Positions 1-8,139 of a DNA stretch of 64,000 bases are shown here, piece by piece. The notes below the pieces were generated by a model that was not told the origin of the DNA, did no database searches, and was given only the letters and a program-made list of their open reading frames with translations. The DNA is from Oerskovia jenensis (GTDB taxonomy: Bacteria; Actinomycetota; Actinomycetes; Actinomycetales; Cellulomonadaceae): the NCBI RefSeq assembly GCF_016907235.1, contig NZ_JAFBBO010000001.1, positions 3,844,001 to 3,908,000 of the forward strand, read 5' to 3'. Both the position numbers and the translations under genes were made by a program. Position 1 is the stretch's first letter; every line of letters begins with the position of its first letter.

Positions 1-149
1 TCGCCGAGACGTACGAGGCCGGGCGGGCGGCGTTCGCCGGGTCGGTGCGCCTCGAGGCGTCGGGACCGTTCGGGTACACCGTGCGGATCGTGCCCAAGCA
101 CGAGGGCCTGGCGAGCGTCGCGGAGCTGGGGCTGGTCGCGAACGCCTGA
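1..149 (+). CDS. glgP: Alpha-glucan phosphorylase, C-terminal end (partial)
   Basis: The first 149 bases are the last 48 codons of a gene that begins outside the window, read in the frame starting at base 3 and ending in TGA at 147-149. The visible tail contains GPFGYTVRIVP, KHEGLAS and AELGLV. From memory, actinobacterial GlgP/MalP glucan phosphorylases (the DUF3417-containing type) end with a very similar GPFGYTVRVLPRH...LAS..ELGLV block. These enzymes release glucose-1-phosphate from glycogen or maltodextrin in the cytoplasm. The debranching gene glgX at 5630-7957 fits the same pathway but lies on the other strand. Only the tail is visible, so the active site cannot be checked. Confidence 0.65.
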   Translation, partial: AETYEAGRAAFAGSVRLEASGPFGYTVRIVPKHEGLASVAELGLVANA

Positions 150-164
150 CCTGGCTGGCTGCCG

Positions 165-232
165 CGGTAGAGGTCTGCCACCCGAACCATGGGTTGCAGG
201 CCTCTACCTCGACGGCAGGCCTCTACCTCGAC
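165..232. repeat. GAGGTAGAGG hairpin repeat, copy R1 (with alternative pairings)
   Basis: A left arm GGTAGAGGTCTGCC (166-179) can pair with GGCAGGCCTCTACC (214-227) as a 14-bp stem with one G-U pair. It can also pair with GCAGGCCTCTACC (196-208), so two mutually exclusive hairpins are possible. The element fills the gap between the convergent glgP and DUF559 genes. The TAG stop of the DUF559 gene (complement of 204-206) lies in a right arm. It probably acts as a two-way terminator. It belongs to a four-copy family (R1-R4). Confidence 0.75.
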
Positions 233-1130
233 GGGCGTGGACGATCCGTCCGATCAACCGGTCGGGGTGCGCGAGGTCGGCCCACGTCACCCGGAGCACG
301 AGCCACCCGGCCTCGACGAGGGCGTCGTGACGCTGCTTCTCGGCCATGAACCGGGCGGTCGCGTCGCCGTCGGCCAGGACCGTGTACTTCACCGCGCCGT
401 CGAACTCGATGGCGACCTTGAGGTCCGGCCAGCCGAGGTCGAGCCGGAACGAGCCCGCCCACGTGCTCACCGGGACCTGCAGATCGAGGGCCGGAAGGCC
501 TGCCTCGTGGACGAGCCATCGCACGACCGACTCTCCGGGCGACTCGGATGCTCCGTCGGCGAGGGCGAGGACGGTGCGTGCCTGCCGGACGCCTCGTCGT
601 CCGGCCGCCTCGGCGAGGACCTCGTCGACGAGCGCGGCATCCGCGCCGAGCCCCAAGCCCGAGTCGGCCACGACGAGGGCCCCGGCCCCGCGCAGCGTGC
701 GTGCACAGTCCACGACCGTGCGCTCGAGCGTCGTCACCGGGAGGCCCTTCAGAACTGTGCGGTCGCGCTCGGGGAGTCGGGTCCAGTGCCTCGCGACCAG
801 GTGGACCGGGTCGCCGCCCCGGCGCACGGTGCTCGGCGGGGTGAGCTGGATGACGTCTGCTCGGTCTCGGAGGCGGTAGGTCCAGCATCCCCAGAGCACG
901 GCCGCCGTCGAGTGGCTGAGCCAGAAGTCGGTCGTGGCGGCTCGGGCGAACGCGGCCCCCCGAGCGAGCACCAACCGTTCCCGGCGACCGGGACCCGGGC
1001 TCGTCCTGGCGACGATGCCGCGCCGCACGCGCACGAGCGTGCCGTCGGCCAGTCCGGCCTGGAGGTCCGCGCGCGTGAACGCGGAAGTGGGGTGGAGCCG
1101 GGGAAGTGCCGGCCGAGAGGTCGAGAGCAT
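204..1130 (-). CDS. DUF559 / AbiEi-like protein with endonuclease-fold C-terminus
   Basis: A 308-residue protein. The N-terminal part (about residues 15-70, TRADLQAGLADGTLVRVRRG) looks like the winged-helix domain of the type IV toxin-antitoxin AbiEi family. The C-terminal part (about 205-300) has the DUF559/Vsr-like pattern: a conserved Glu (ESVVRWL), LDLGWPDLKVAIEFDG, and a late R..HDALVEAGWLVLRVTW strand. Such proteins are common and often multicopy in actinobacteria, and their role is not settled. DNA binding or nuclease activity is inferred from the fold only. No AbiEii-like toxin partner lies next to it. The last residues (RGLPSR) and the TAG stop are encoded by repeat R1. The ATG at 1130 has no clear ribosome site, so the start is uncertain. 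Confidence 0.7.
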   Translation of the reverse strand: MLSTSRPALPRLHPTSAFTRADLQAGLADGTLVRVRRGIVARTSPGPGRRERLVLARGAAFARAATTDFWLSHSTAAVLWGCWTYRLRDRADVIQLTPPSTVRRGGDPVHLVARHWTRLPERDRTVLKGLPVTTLERTVVDCARTLRGAGALVVADSGLGLGADAALVDEVLAEAAGRRGVRQARTVLALADGASESPGESVVRWLVHEAGLPALDLQVPVSTWAGSFRLDLGWPDLKVAIEFDGAVKYTVLADGDATARFMAEKQRHDALVEAGWLVLRVTWADLAHPDRLIGRIVHARRGRGLPSR

Positions 1131-1194
1131 GCGCCCACTGTGGTGGTCGGCTGCGGCTGGTGGAGGCCCCCGGACGAATCTGTGGACAGCCGCT

Positions 1195-1266
1195 CGCGAG
1201 ATAGAGGGATCTCGTCGAGGTAGAGGCCAGCAGACCTCTACCTCGACGTCAGGCCTCTATCTCGCG
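1195..1266. repeat. GAGGTAGAGG nested double hairpin, copy R2
   Basis: Outer arms CGCGAGATAGAGG (1195-1207) and CCTCTATCTCGCG (1254-1266) are perfect 13-bp complements. They enclose inner arms GTCGAGGTAGAGG (1214-1226) and CCTCTACCTCGAC (1235-1247), also perfect, with an 8-nt loop. Compared with the other copies, the outer arm carries GATAGAGG on the left and the matching CCTCTATC on the right, a compensated change. It lies downstream of the minus-strand lipoprotein gene (stop at 1304) and upstream of the DUF559 gene, as expected for a terminator. Confidence 0.85.
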
Positions 1267-1303
1267 GGCGCGCACACCGCGGCGCGCACCTCGCGGCGCG
1301 TAC

Positions 1304-1738
1304 TCAGCCGGCCAGTCGCACGTAGCCGGGGCGTGAGGGGTCCTGTTCCACGACCGCGCTCTCGTCGACCAGCACCCCGTAGTCCCCCGTGAAGACGTCC
1401 GGGTGGGTGACCAGGAGACGCACGACCTGCCCTCCGTCGCGGAAGACGAAGAGGTCCGTCGGATCGGTGAAGCGCTTCCCGTCGAGCCCCGTGTCGCCCA
1501 CGACCCGCTCGATCTCCTCGACCGTCGTTCCCTGGTGGAAGAGCGCGACCTCGTCCCAGGTGAAGTCCGTCGCGTCCGCGAGGACGAGGGGTCCCCCGGC
1601 CCCGGCGGTGTCGATGATGGCCTCGCTGAGGTCAGCGGCCCCTTGCGGTCTCGGCGCGTCGGCCTCCTTCCCGCTGCATCCTGCAGCGACCAGGACGAGA
1701 GCCGCAGTCAGCAGCGACGTGCGGAGTGCGCGCCTCAC
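1304..1738 (-). CDS. Small predicted lipoprotein
   Basis: A 144-residue protein starting at a GTG (1736-1738) that overlaps the stop of the upstream membrane-protein gene by four bases (GTGA). This indicates translational coupling. Residues 1-21 are a signal peptide with basic start (RRALRTSLL), hydrophobic core (TAALVLVAA) and lipobox ending in Cys21 (VAAGC). It should therefore be lipid-anchored on the outer face of the membrane. The mature part (DATDFTWDEVALFHQG, then a mixed alpha/beta stretch to PGYVRLAG) matches no family I recognise. Coupling suggests it works with the membrane protein encoded just before it. Repeat R2 follows the stop. Confidence 0.75.
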   Translation of the reverse strand: MRRALRTSLLTAALVLVAAGCSGKEADAPRPQGAADLSEAIIDTAGAGGPLVLADATDFTWDEVALFHQGTTVEEIERVVGDTGLDGKRFTDPTDLFVFRDGGQVVRLLVTHPDVFTGDYGVLVDESAVVEQDPSRPGYVRLAG

Positions 1739-2898
1739 GACCCGGCCACCCGGGACGCACCGTCGAGCAGCCCCACGTACCGCACCCTCGTCGCGAGCAC
1801 CTCCCGGAGCTGCTCCCCGATCCCCTCGACGAACTCCTCGCGGTACACCGCGTCGACCTGCACCGAGATCGCGTAGTACAGCCCGGTGAAGGTGGCGATG
1901 GCCACGGACACGCGCACGAGCACCTGCGTGACCACGAGCGTCGTCCCGGAGAGGTCGAACGTCAGCAGCACGCGCTGCCCGTCGATGCCCCACAGGTCCA
2001 TGACCTCGGGCGTCACGGTCAGGGTCCCGAGCGCGACGAAGAAGATCCCCATACCCGCACTGACCACGAGCACCTGCAGGAGCTGGGAGACACCGATCAT
2101 CGCGGCCACGTTGAACCGCTGGCTGCGGGTCAGGGGCGGCAGGTCCGAGGCCCCCGGCACCCCCTCGGCTGCCGTGCGCAGCGCGTTGCGCGCCTCGGTC
2201 GGCAGGCGCAGCCCCACGAACAGCACGACGAGGCCAGCGAAGAACGCCCCGAGGATCAGCCCGGCCGCCCCGCCGACCCGGCTGAAGACCTGCCACACCT
2301 CGGCGTTGTAGAACAGCACGAGCGAGAAGACCATGAGCAGCGGCAGGAGCCGCACGAGCCGCATCAGCGAGGCCCCGAGCTCGTCGGCGATGCGCGCGAG
2401 CCCCCACCACAGCGACGAGCCGACGCCGTAGGCGACCACGACCCACACGAGCCCCAGGAGTGCCAGGTTCCCGCCCGCGGTGACCAGGGCGGCCTGCCAC
2501 GCGCCCCCGAAGACCACGGGCAGCACCGCGGGCACGAGCACGAAGAACGCGAGCTCGGGTCCGCCGACGTCCTGCGGCAGCATCGACCAGCGTCGGCCGC
2601 GCAGCGCGTTGAGCCCCGCGTAGGCCGCGGCGACCAGCGCCGCCCCGCCGACCACCGCGAGCACGTTGCCCCACCAGGGCCATCCGAGGCTCACGGCGCC
2701 GGTGAGCTCGAGCAGCAGCACGACCACGAGGAAGGGCGCCGACCGCCCGAACACGTCGCGCCGCGCCGAGTGGTCCTCGAGGAGCAGGGGCAGGCCGTTG
2801 CGTCGCAGCACGCGTTCGCACCCGGCGACGTCGAGGTGGGCCACCGCCGGCCCGGCGGCCGGGGGACCGGGGGGAGCGGCGTCGTCGGGCGGGGTCAT
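1735..2898 (-). CDS. Polytopic membrane protein of unknown function
   Basis: A 387-residue protein with about eight hydrophobic segments. Examples are FLVVVLLLELTGAVSL near residue 57, VLAVVGGAALVAAAYAG near 80, AFFVLVPAVLPVVF near 117, and several later ones. A Pro/Ala-rich cytoplasmic N-terminus of about 50 residues precedes them. The C-terminal 40 residues are charged (VYREEFVEGIGEQLREVL). I see no transporter or enzyme motif, so the function is unknown. It shares a GTGA overlap with the lipoprotein gene downstream. It diverges from the + strand gene at 2963, with 64 bp between the two starts that must hold both promoters. Confidence 0.75.
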   Translation of the reverse strand: MTPPDDAAPPGPPAAGPAVAHLDVAGCERVLRRNGLPLLLEDHSARRDVFGRSAPFLVVVLLLELTGAVSLGWPWWGNVLAVVGGAALVAAAYAGLNALRGRRWSMLPQDVGGPELAFFVLVPAVLPVVFGGAWQAALVTAGGNLALLGLVWVVVAYGVGSSLWWGLARIADELGASLMRLVRLLPLLMVFSLVLFYNAEVWQVFSRVGGAAGLILGAFFAGLVVLFVGLRLPTEARNALRTAAEGVPGASDLPPLTRSQRFNVAAMIGVSQLLQVLVVSAGMGIFFVALGTLTVTPEVMDLWGIDGQRVLLTFDLSGTTLVVTQVLVRVSVAIATFTGLYYAISVQVDAVYREEFVEGIGEQLREVLATRVRYVGLLDGASRVAGS

Positions 2899-2962
2899 GC
2901 GGGGAGCGTACCGGCGCGTGCGACCGGTGGCCGGGCGGCCTCGCCGCGGCTACGTTCGCCTC

Positions 2963-3724
2963 ATGCCCGACGACGCCGCTCACCTCCCGGACCTTCCCCC
3001 GCCCTTCGGCGGGGTCGCGTGGGACGAGGACGCGTCGGCCGGCGACTGGATCGGGCCTCGCCTGGGCGAGTGGGGGACCGTCGGGGCGTGCGTCCCGTCG
3101 GGCTATGCCGCGTACGTGCGCGTCCCCGACGTGCCCGAGTGGTCCGACGAGGACGAGGCTCTGGGGTCTCTCTACCTGGGGGGCAGGCGGTCGAGGCCCG
3201 AGCAGATGGACCTTCTCCTCGCCGCCCTCGCGCCGTTCACGGGCGACCAGCTGTGCCACTTCGCGCTGTGGACCGGGTACGGGTGGCTGTACGACCACGG
3301 GACACGTCCCGAGGACTCGACGTCGTTCGCCCTGCTCTCGTTCGGGATCGACGACGTGGGCGAGGGGGACGCGCCCGGCTCGTCGTTCGCGCTGGCCCAG
3401 GCCCAGGCCGACGCCCGGGTGCGAGCGCTGCGGGCCGCGCACCAGGTCGAGCGGCCGGCGGCACCGACGCTCGCGCTGCCGCACCGCGACTACCACCTGT
3501 GGCACGGCCCGCTCACGGCTGCGGCGGCGTTCGCGTCGCTCGACCAGTCGCCCACGCTGTGGTGGCCGGACGACCGGTCGTGGTTCGTGTGCACCGAGCT
3601 CGACACCGTGGCCACCGATCTCGGGGGCAGCGAGGAGATCGTCGCCGCCCTGCTCGGGGTGCCCGGGCTGCGCGCGTCGCGCGTGAGCCCGGACGACCCG
3701 GTGCAGATGCCCGCGGACTGGTGA
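2963..3724 (+). CDS. Hypothetical cytoplasmic protein (253 aa)
   Basis: An ATG at 2963 opens a 253-residue, acidic, Trp-rich protein with no signal peptide or membrane segment. Visible blocks include GDWIGPRLGEWGTVGACVPS, YAAYVRVPDVPEW, FALWTGYGWLYDHG, YHLWHGPL and WWPDDRSWFVCTELDTVAT. The WWPDDRSWFV..ELD stretch resembles actinobacterial hypothetical proteins annotated only as uncharacterised. I assign no function. It diverges from the membrane-protein gene and converges on the FAD-dehydrogenase gene, 43 bp between stops. Frame use is typical of a real GC-rich gene (strong third-position G/C), which is the main support. Confidence 0.7.
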   Translation: MPDDAAHLPDLPPPFGGVAWDEDASAGDWIGPRLGEWGTVGACVPSGYAAYVRVPDVPEWSDEDEALGSLYLGGRRSRPEQMDLLLAALAPFTGDQLCHFALWTGYGWLYDHGTRPEDSTSFALLSFGIDDVGEGDAPGSSFALAQAQADARVRALRAAHQVERPAAPTLALPHRDYHLWHGPLTAAAAFASLDQSPTLWWPDDRSWFVCTELDTVATDLGGSEEIVAALLGVPGLRASRVSPDDPVQMPADW

Positions 3725-3767
3725 CGGGCGCGGTCCTCCTGCCCCGGAACCGGGCCGTCCCGCCGGC

Positions 3768-5540
3768 CTAGAGGCTCCGCGCGAGCGCCCGCCCCACGGT
3801 CCGACCCGAGAACAGGCACCCGCCGAGGAACGTCCCCTCGAGGGCCCGGTGCCCGTGCACGCCGCCGCCCCCGAACCCGGCCGCCTCGCCCGCGGCGTAC
3901 AGGCCCTCGAAGACCGAGCCGTCGGGACGCAGCACGCGCCCGTCGGTGTCGGTGTGCAGGCCGCCGAGCGTCTTGCGGGTCAGGACGGAGAGCCGTACCG
4001 CGAGCATCGGGCCGTCCTTGGGTGTAGTGAGCGGGCGCGGCGGCGACACCCGGATGACGCGGTCCACGAAGAACTTGCGAGCCATGGCCGTCGCGACGAC
4101 CTGGTGGTCCTTGCCGAGCCCTGAGCGCACCTGGTCGTCGCGCAGCCGCACGAGCCGTTCGAGCTCGGCCGTGTCGATGTGGCCCTGCGAGCCCGGGGTC
4201 GCCGCCGTCAGGGCGTTCATGCCGGCCGCGAGCTCGGTCGGGTTCGCTCCCCACACGAACTCGGGCGACTCGGCCGCGAACCGCGCCACGGGACCCACGG
4301 CCCCGGGCAGCACCCGCTGCGCCAGGAGCCGCACGCTCCTGCCGGTCAGGTCGGGGTTCTGCTCCGAGCCCGACAGGGCGAACTCGCTCTCCATGACAGC
4401 CTTGTTGAGCACGAACCAGGAGTGGTCGTCGCCGCGGGCCGTGACGTGCTGGAGCGAGCCCAGGGCGTCGAAGCCGGGGAACAGGGGCGAGGGCAGCCGG
4501 TGGCCGTGCGCGTCGACCCAGAGCGACGTCGGGCCGGGCAGGATGCGGATGCCGTGGTTCGTCCAGACGGGCGAGTGGTTCGCGATGCCCTCGGGGTAGT
4601 GCCACATGCGGTCCTCGTGGACCAGGGCCGCGCCCGCGTCGCGCGTGATGCCGAGCAGCAGCCCGTCGGTCGAGTCCGGGACGCCCGAGAGCATGCGCGT
4701 GGGCAGCACGCCGGCCGACGCGGGCCAGTGCGCGCGGACCAGGTCGTGGTTCGCGCCGATCCCCCCGGAGGCGACGACGACGGCGCTCGCCGAGAGCTCG
4801 ACCTCGCCCACGACGTCGCGCACCGAGGGGGCGCCGCGCTCGGCCGGGTCGTCGGCCAGGACCTCGGCCCGGACTCCCGTGACGGCGCCGTCGGTCACGA
4901 CGAGTCCTGTCACACGGTGGCGGAAGCGGATGTCGAGCAGTCCGGCTGCCCGGGCGTCGAGGGCCGCGCGGACGAAGGGTTCGAGGATGCCGGGGCCGGT
5001 TCCCCAGGTCACGTGGAAGCGAGGCACGCTGTTGCCGTGGCCGCCCGCGGGGTGGCCGCCGCGCTCGGCCCACTGGACGAGCGGGAACCAGCGCACCCCC
5101 TTGGCGTGCAGCCACGAACGCATGTCGCCTGCGGCGAACTCGACGAAGCCGCGCGCCCAGGCGTGGCCCCAACGGTCGGGGCCCTCGCCGTCGGCGGCGC
5201 CGGGGGCGAAGTTCGCCGACCCGAGCCAGTCGTCGAGCGCGAGCTCGGGCGTGTCCTTGACGCCCATGCGGCGCTGCTCGGGGGAGTCGACCAGGAAGAG
5301 GCCGCCGAACGACCAGAAGGCCTGGCCGCCCAGGCTCGCGGCGGGTTCCTGGTCGAGCAGGATCACGCGGCGCCCCGCAGCCGTCAGCTCGGTGGCCGCG
5401 ACGAGGCCCGAGAGCCCTGCGCCGACCACGATGACCTCGGCGTGGTCGTGCCCGGACCGGCTGGGAGCGCTCCCGTGGGCGGGCGTGCCCGCGGGGACGG
5501 CGTTGCTCGGGGAGGAGGTGCTGACGTCGTTGTCACTCAT
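3768..5540 (-). CDS. FAD-binding dehydrogenase (fumarate reductase/ketosteroid-dehydrogenase fold)
   Basis: A 590-residue flavoprotein. After a low-complexity Ser/Pro-rich leader of about 32 residues comes the dinucleotide-binding strand VIVVGAGLSGLVAATEL (GxGxxG) and the acidic end of the second strand (VILLDQE). A second FAD-contact region near the C-terminus reads GLYAAGEAAGFGGGGVHG, followed by EGTFLGGCLFSGRTVGRAL. The order and length match the COG3573 'FAD-binding dehydrogenase' group, related to fumarate reductase and 3-ketosteroid-1-dehydrogenase flavoproteins. The physiological substrate of this group is not known to me. No heme or FeS partner gene is adjacent. The ATG at 5540 was chosen as the first start in the frame. 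Confidence 0.8.
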   Translation of the reverse strand: MSDNDVSTSSPSNAVPAGTPAHGSAPSRSGHDHAEVIVVGAGLSGLVAATELTAAGRRVILLDQEPAASLGGQAFWSFGGLFLVDSPEQRRMGVKDTPELALDDWLGSANFAPGAADGEGPDRWGHAWARGFVEFAAGDMRSWLHAKGVRWFPLVQWAERGGHPAGGHGNSVPRFHVTWGTGPGILEPFVRAALDARAAGLLDIRFRHRVTGLVVTDGAVTGVRAEVLADDPAERGAPSVRDVVGEVELSASAVVVASGGIGANHDLVRAHWPASAGVLPTRMLSGVPDSTDGLLLGITRDAGAALVHEDRMWHYPEGIANHSPVWTNHGIRILPGPTSLWVDAHGHRLPSPLFPGFDALGSLQHVTARGDDHSWFVLNKAVMESEFALSGSEQNPDLTGRSVRLLAQRVLPGAVGPVARFAAESPEFVWGANPTELAAGMNALTAATPGSQGHIDTAELERLVRLRDDQVRSGLGKDHQVVATAMARKFFVDRVIRVSPPRPLTTPKDGPMLAVRLSVLTRKTLGGLHTDTDGRVLRPDGSVFEGLYAAGEAAGFGGGGVHGHRALEGTFLGGCLFSGRTVGRALARSL

Positions 5541-5569
5541 GCGCAGAGACTAGACCCCGTGCGCCGCCG

Positions 5570-5637
5570 CGAGGTAGAGGGCAGTCGTCGAGGTAGAGGT
5601 CCGCGGCCCTCTACCTCGACGAGACCCCTCTACCTCG
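5570..5637. repeat. GAGGTAGAGG nested double hairpin, copy R3
   Basis: Outer arms CGAGGTAGAGGG (5570-5581) and CCCTCTACCTCG (5626-5637) are perfectly complementary. Inner arms GTCGAGGTAGAGG (5587-5599) and CCTCTACCTCGAC (5608-5620) enclose an 8-nt loop. The glgX stop codon TAG is the complement of 5630-5632, inside the outer right arm. The element therefore begins within the last codons of glgX and would end its transcript. A further GAGGTAGAC follows at about 5642-5650 inside the glgX coding end. Confidence 0.85.
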
Positions 5638-7957
5638 GTGAGAGGTAGACCTGGAGGCTGAGCGGCTCCAGGAGCGCCGTCGCCACCGGGGCGCCGGTCG
5701 CGTCCCCGCCGGACTCGGCCGGGTGCTCCCAGTCGGAGTCCCACACGAGCTCCCAGGCGGGCGTCCCGGCCGGTCCGGTGCTCCCCGTCGGCCCGTCGGC
5801 CCCGGTCGTCGCGCCCTCCTCGGCGCTCCCGGGGGCAGCGCGCCCCGGCACCTCCGCGAGCGCGACCTCGACCGTGTCGAGCGCACCGTTGAGCACCAGG
5901 AGCACGTCACGGTCACCGGTCCGCGGCCCGGTGCGCAGCATCTGCAGGACCCGGAACCCGGGGTCGTGCCAGGCCGCGTGGTCGAGGGTGCGCCCCGCGG
6001 CGTCGAACCACGCGAGGTCCGGCACCGCGTCCTGCGCCGAGTGCCGGGGGCGGCCGTGGAAGAACGTCTCGCTGCGCAGCGCGGCGTGCTCGCGACGCAG
6101 GCCCAGGAGATGGGTCGTGGTCGCGAGCAGGTCCTTGCGCCAGGGCGACAGGTCCCAGCTCACCCACGACAGCGGGCCGTCCTGGCAGTACGCGTTGTTG
6201 TTGCCGCGCTGGGTGCGTCCCATCTCGTCGCCCGCCGTGAGCATGGGCGTCCCGGCCGCCAGGACCTGGGTCGCCATGAGGTTGCGGATCGAGCGGCGGC
6301 GCAGAGGGGCGATCTCGAGCCCCGGGTCGAGCCCCTCGCCCGGGACGGTCGCCTCCTCGGTCTCGACGCGCCCCTCGAACCCGTGGTTCCACGACCGGTT
6401 GTCGTCGCTGCCGTCGCGGTTGCCCTCGCCGTTGGCCTCGTTGTGCTTGTGCTCGTAGGCGACGAGGTCGGCGAGCGTGAACCCGTCGTGCGCCGTGACG
6501 AAGTTGATCGAGGCGACCGGGCCGCGCATGAGCGGGGGGTCGCTGTGCCCGAAGAGGTCCGCGGAGCCGGCCAGCCGGGTCGCGAGCTCGCGCACACCCT
6601 GGCCGGGGCGCCCGTGCGAGGCCTCGCGCGGGTCGGCGAGCCAGAACTGACGCACGGCTCCCCGGAAGCGGTCGTTCCACTCGGCCATCGGCGCGGGGAA
6701 CTGGCCTGTGCGCCAGCCGCCGGGGCCGACGTCCCACGGCTCCGCGACGAGCTTGAGACCGTTCAGGACCGGGTCGGTCTGGAGCGCGACGAGGAACGGG
6801 TGGTCGGGGTCGAACCCGGCCGGTCCGCGGCCCAGGGTCACGGCGAGGTCGAAGCGGAAGCCGTCGACGCCGATCTCCTGCGCCCAGTAGCGCAGCGAGT
6901 CGAGGGTCTGCTGCACCACGCGGGCGCGGCGGAAGTCGAGGCTGTTCCCCGTCCCGGTGACGTCCGCGAGCACGGCCGGGGACGCGCCGTCGTGCAGGTA
7001 GTGGACGGGGTTGTCGAGGCCGCGCCACGACAGGTGCGGCCCGTCGACCCCGCCCTCGCACGTGTGGTTGTGCACGACGTCGAGGAGGACCTCGAGCCCT
7101 GCCTCGTGCAGCAGGTGCACCATGCCGCGGACCTCGTCGACGACGGCGCCCGCCCCGGCCTCCTGTGCGGCGCGGGTCGCGTACGGGGCGTGGGGGGCGA
7201 AGAACCCCGCGGTCGAGTAGCCCCAGTAGTTGGTGAGTCCCTTGGCCAGGAGGTGCGGTTCGGTCAGGAACGCGTGGATGGGCAGGAGCTCGACGGTCGT
7301 GACGCCCAAGGACTTCAGATGCGCGATCGTGGCGGGGTGCGCGAGCCCCGCGTACGTGCCGCGCAGGTCCTCGGGCACGGCGTCGAGCTGCTGGGTCAGG
7401 CCACGGACGTGGGCCTCGTAGACGACCGTGTCCGCCCAGGGCACGTGCGGCCTGCGTACGGGCTCGTGCCCCGTGCGGGGGGCGACGACGACCGAGTGCG
7501 GCACGTGCGCCGCCGAGTCGCGGGGGTCGGCCGGCCCACGGGCGTCACCCACGAGCGCACCGGAGGCGTCGCGCTCGACGACGTGGCCGCGTGTGGACGG
7601 GTCGTCGTCGAGCTCGCCCACGATCCCCCGTGCGTACGGGTCGAGCAGGAGCTTCGCGGGGTTGTACCGGAAGCCGGCCGCCGGGTCCCACGGGCCATGG
7701 GCCCGGAAGCCGTAGCGCTGCCCCTCGCGCACGCCGGCGACGTGCCCGTGCCAGACCCCGTGGGTCGGGCCGCCGAGAGCGACGCGACGTTCGTGGATCT
7801 CGCCGTCGGACGAGACGTCGAGCAGGCACAGGTCGACGGCGCTCGCGTGCGAGGCGAGCACGGCGACGTCGACGCCGTCACCGGCGAGATGCACGCCGAG
7901 CGGCGGGACCGGTCCGGGCGTGGGGCGGGGGCGTGGGGGAGGGGCAAGCGCTTGCAC
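5630..7957 (-). CDS. glgX: Glycogen debranching enzyme (isoamylase type)
   Basis: A GH13 protein of about 775 residues. The N-terminal CBM48-type region (PLGVHLAGDGVDVAVLASHA) precedes the catalytic barrel. Typical GH13 regions are visible: DVVHNHTCEG (region I), DGFRFDLAV (region II, nucleophile Asp), LVAEPWDVG (region III, acid/base Glu) and NFVTAHDGFTLADLV (region IV). GlgX removes alpha-1,6 branches, typically from phosphorylase-limited glycogen, which fits a glgP gene nearby. The C-terminus holds a Gly/Ala/Pro-rich insert (about residues 715-745) before the last beta strands. The GTG at 7957 was chosen because the usual GlgX start lies just before PLG; its GGAG is only 2 nt away, so the start is not certain. 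A LacI-type palindrome covers this start. Confidence 0.9.
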   Translation of the reverse strand: MQALAPPPRPRPTPGPVPPLGVHLAGDGVDVAVLASHASAVDLCLLDVSSDGEIHERRVALGGPTHGVWHGHVAGVREGQRYGFRAHGPWDPAAGFRYNPAKLLLDPYARGIVGELDDDPSTRGHVVERDASGALVGDARGPADPRDSAAHVPHSVVVAPRTGHEPVRRPHVPWADTVVYEAHVRGLTQQLDAVPEDLRGTYAGLAHPATIAHLKSLGVTTVELLPIHAFLTEPHLLAKGLTNYWGYSTAGFFAPHAPYATRAAQEAGAGAVVDEVRGMVHLLHEAGLEVLLDVVHNHTCEGGVDGPHLSWRGLDNPVHYLHDGASPAVLADVTGTGNSLDFRRARVVQQTLDSLRYWAQEIGVDGFRFDLAVTLGRGPAGFDPDHPFLVALQTDPVLNGLKLVAEPWDVGPGGWRTGQFPAPMAEWNDRFRGAVRQFWLADPREASHGRPGQGVRELATRLAGSADLFGHSDPPLMRGPVASINFVTAHDGFTLADLVAYEHKHNEANGEGNRDGSDDNRSWNHGFEGRVETEEATVPGEGLDPGLEIAPLRRRSIRNLMATQVLAAGTPMLTAGDEMGRTQRGNNNAYCQDGPLSWVSWDLSPWRKDLLATTTHLLGLRREHAALRSETFFHGRPRHSAQDAVPDLAWFDAAGRTLDHAAWHDPGFRVLQMLRTGPRTGDRDVLLVLNGALDTVEVALAEVPGRAAPGSAEEGATTGADGPTGSTGPAGTPAWELVWDSDWEHPAESGGDATGAPVATALLEPLSLQVYLSPR
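7944..7955. promoter_or_regulatory. LacI-family-type operator over the glgX start
   Basis: A perfect 12-bp palindrome, GCAAGCGCTTGC, overlaps the proposed GTG start and first codons of glgX. The central CGCTTG/CAAGCG core is typical of LacI-family regulators of maltodextrin and glucan genes. The regulator itself is not in the window. Confidence 0.5.
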
Positions 7958-8139
7958 CTCTCCATTGTGCGGCCCGCCTGTGGACGGCTTGTGCTCACCA
8001 GGTGGTCGTGCGCGAGATCTCACCCGGTTGCGCGGCGCTGGCCGGTAGGGTTTCGCCTGTGCCACACCTTTCTCCGAAGGGCTGTGGCGTGCGGGTACCA
8101 CCCGGGTCCACCGTCGTCCCAACCACGGAGCACATCACG

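Noticed and set aside
160-1266. CRISPR-like reading of repeated GAGGTAGAGG units
   Set aside because: Arms alternate in orientation, spacers are only 4-10 nt, copies are dispersed, and no cas genes are present.
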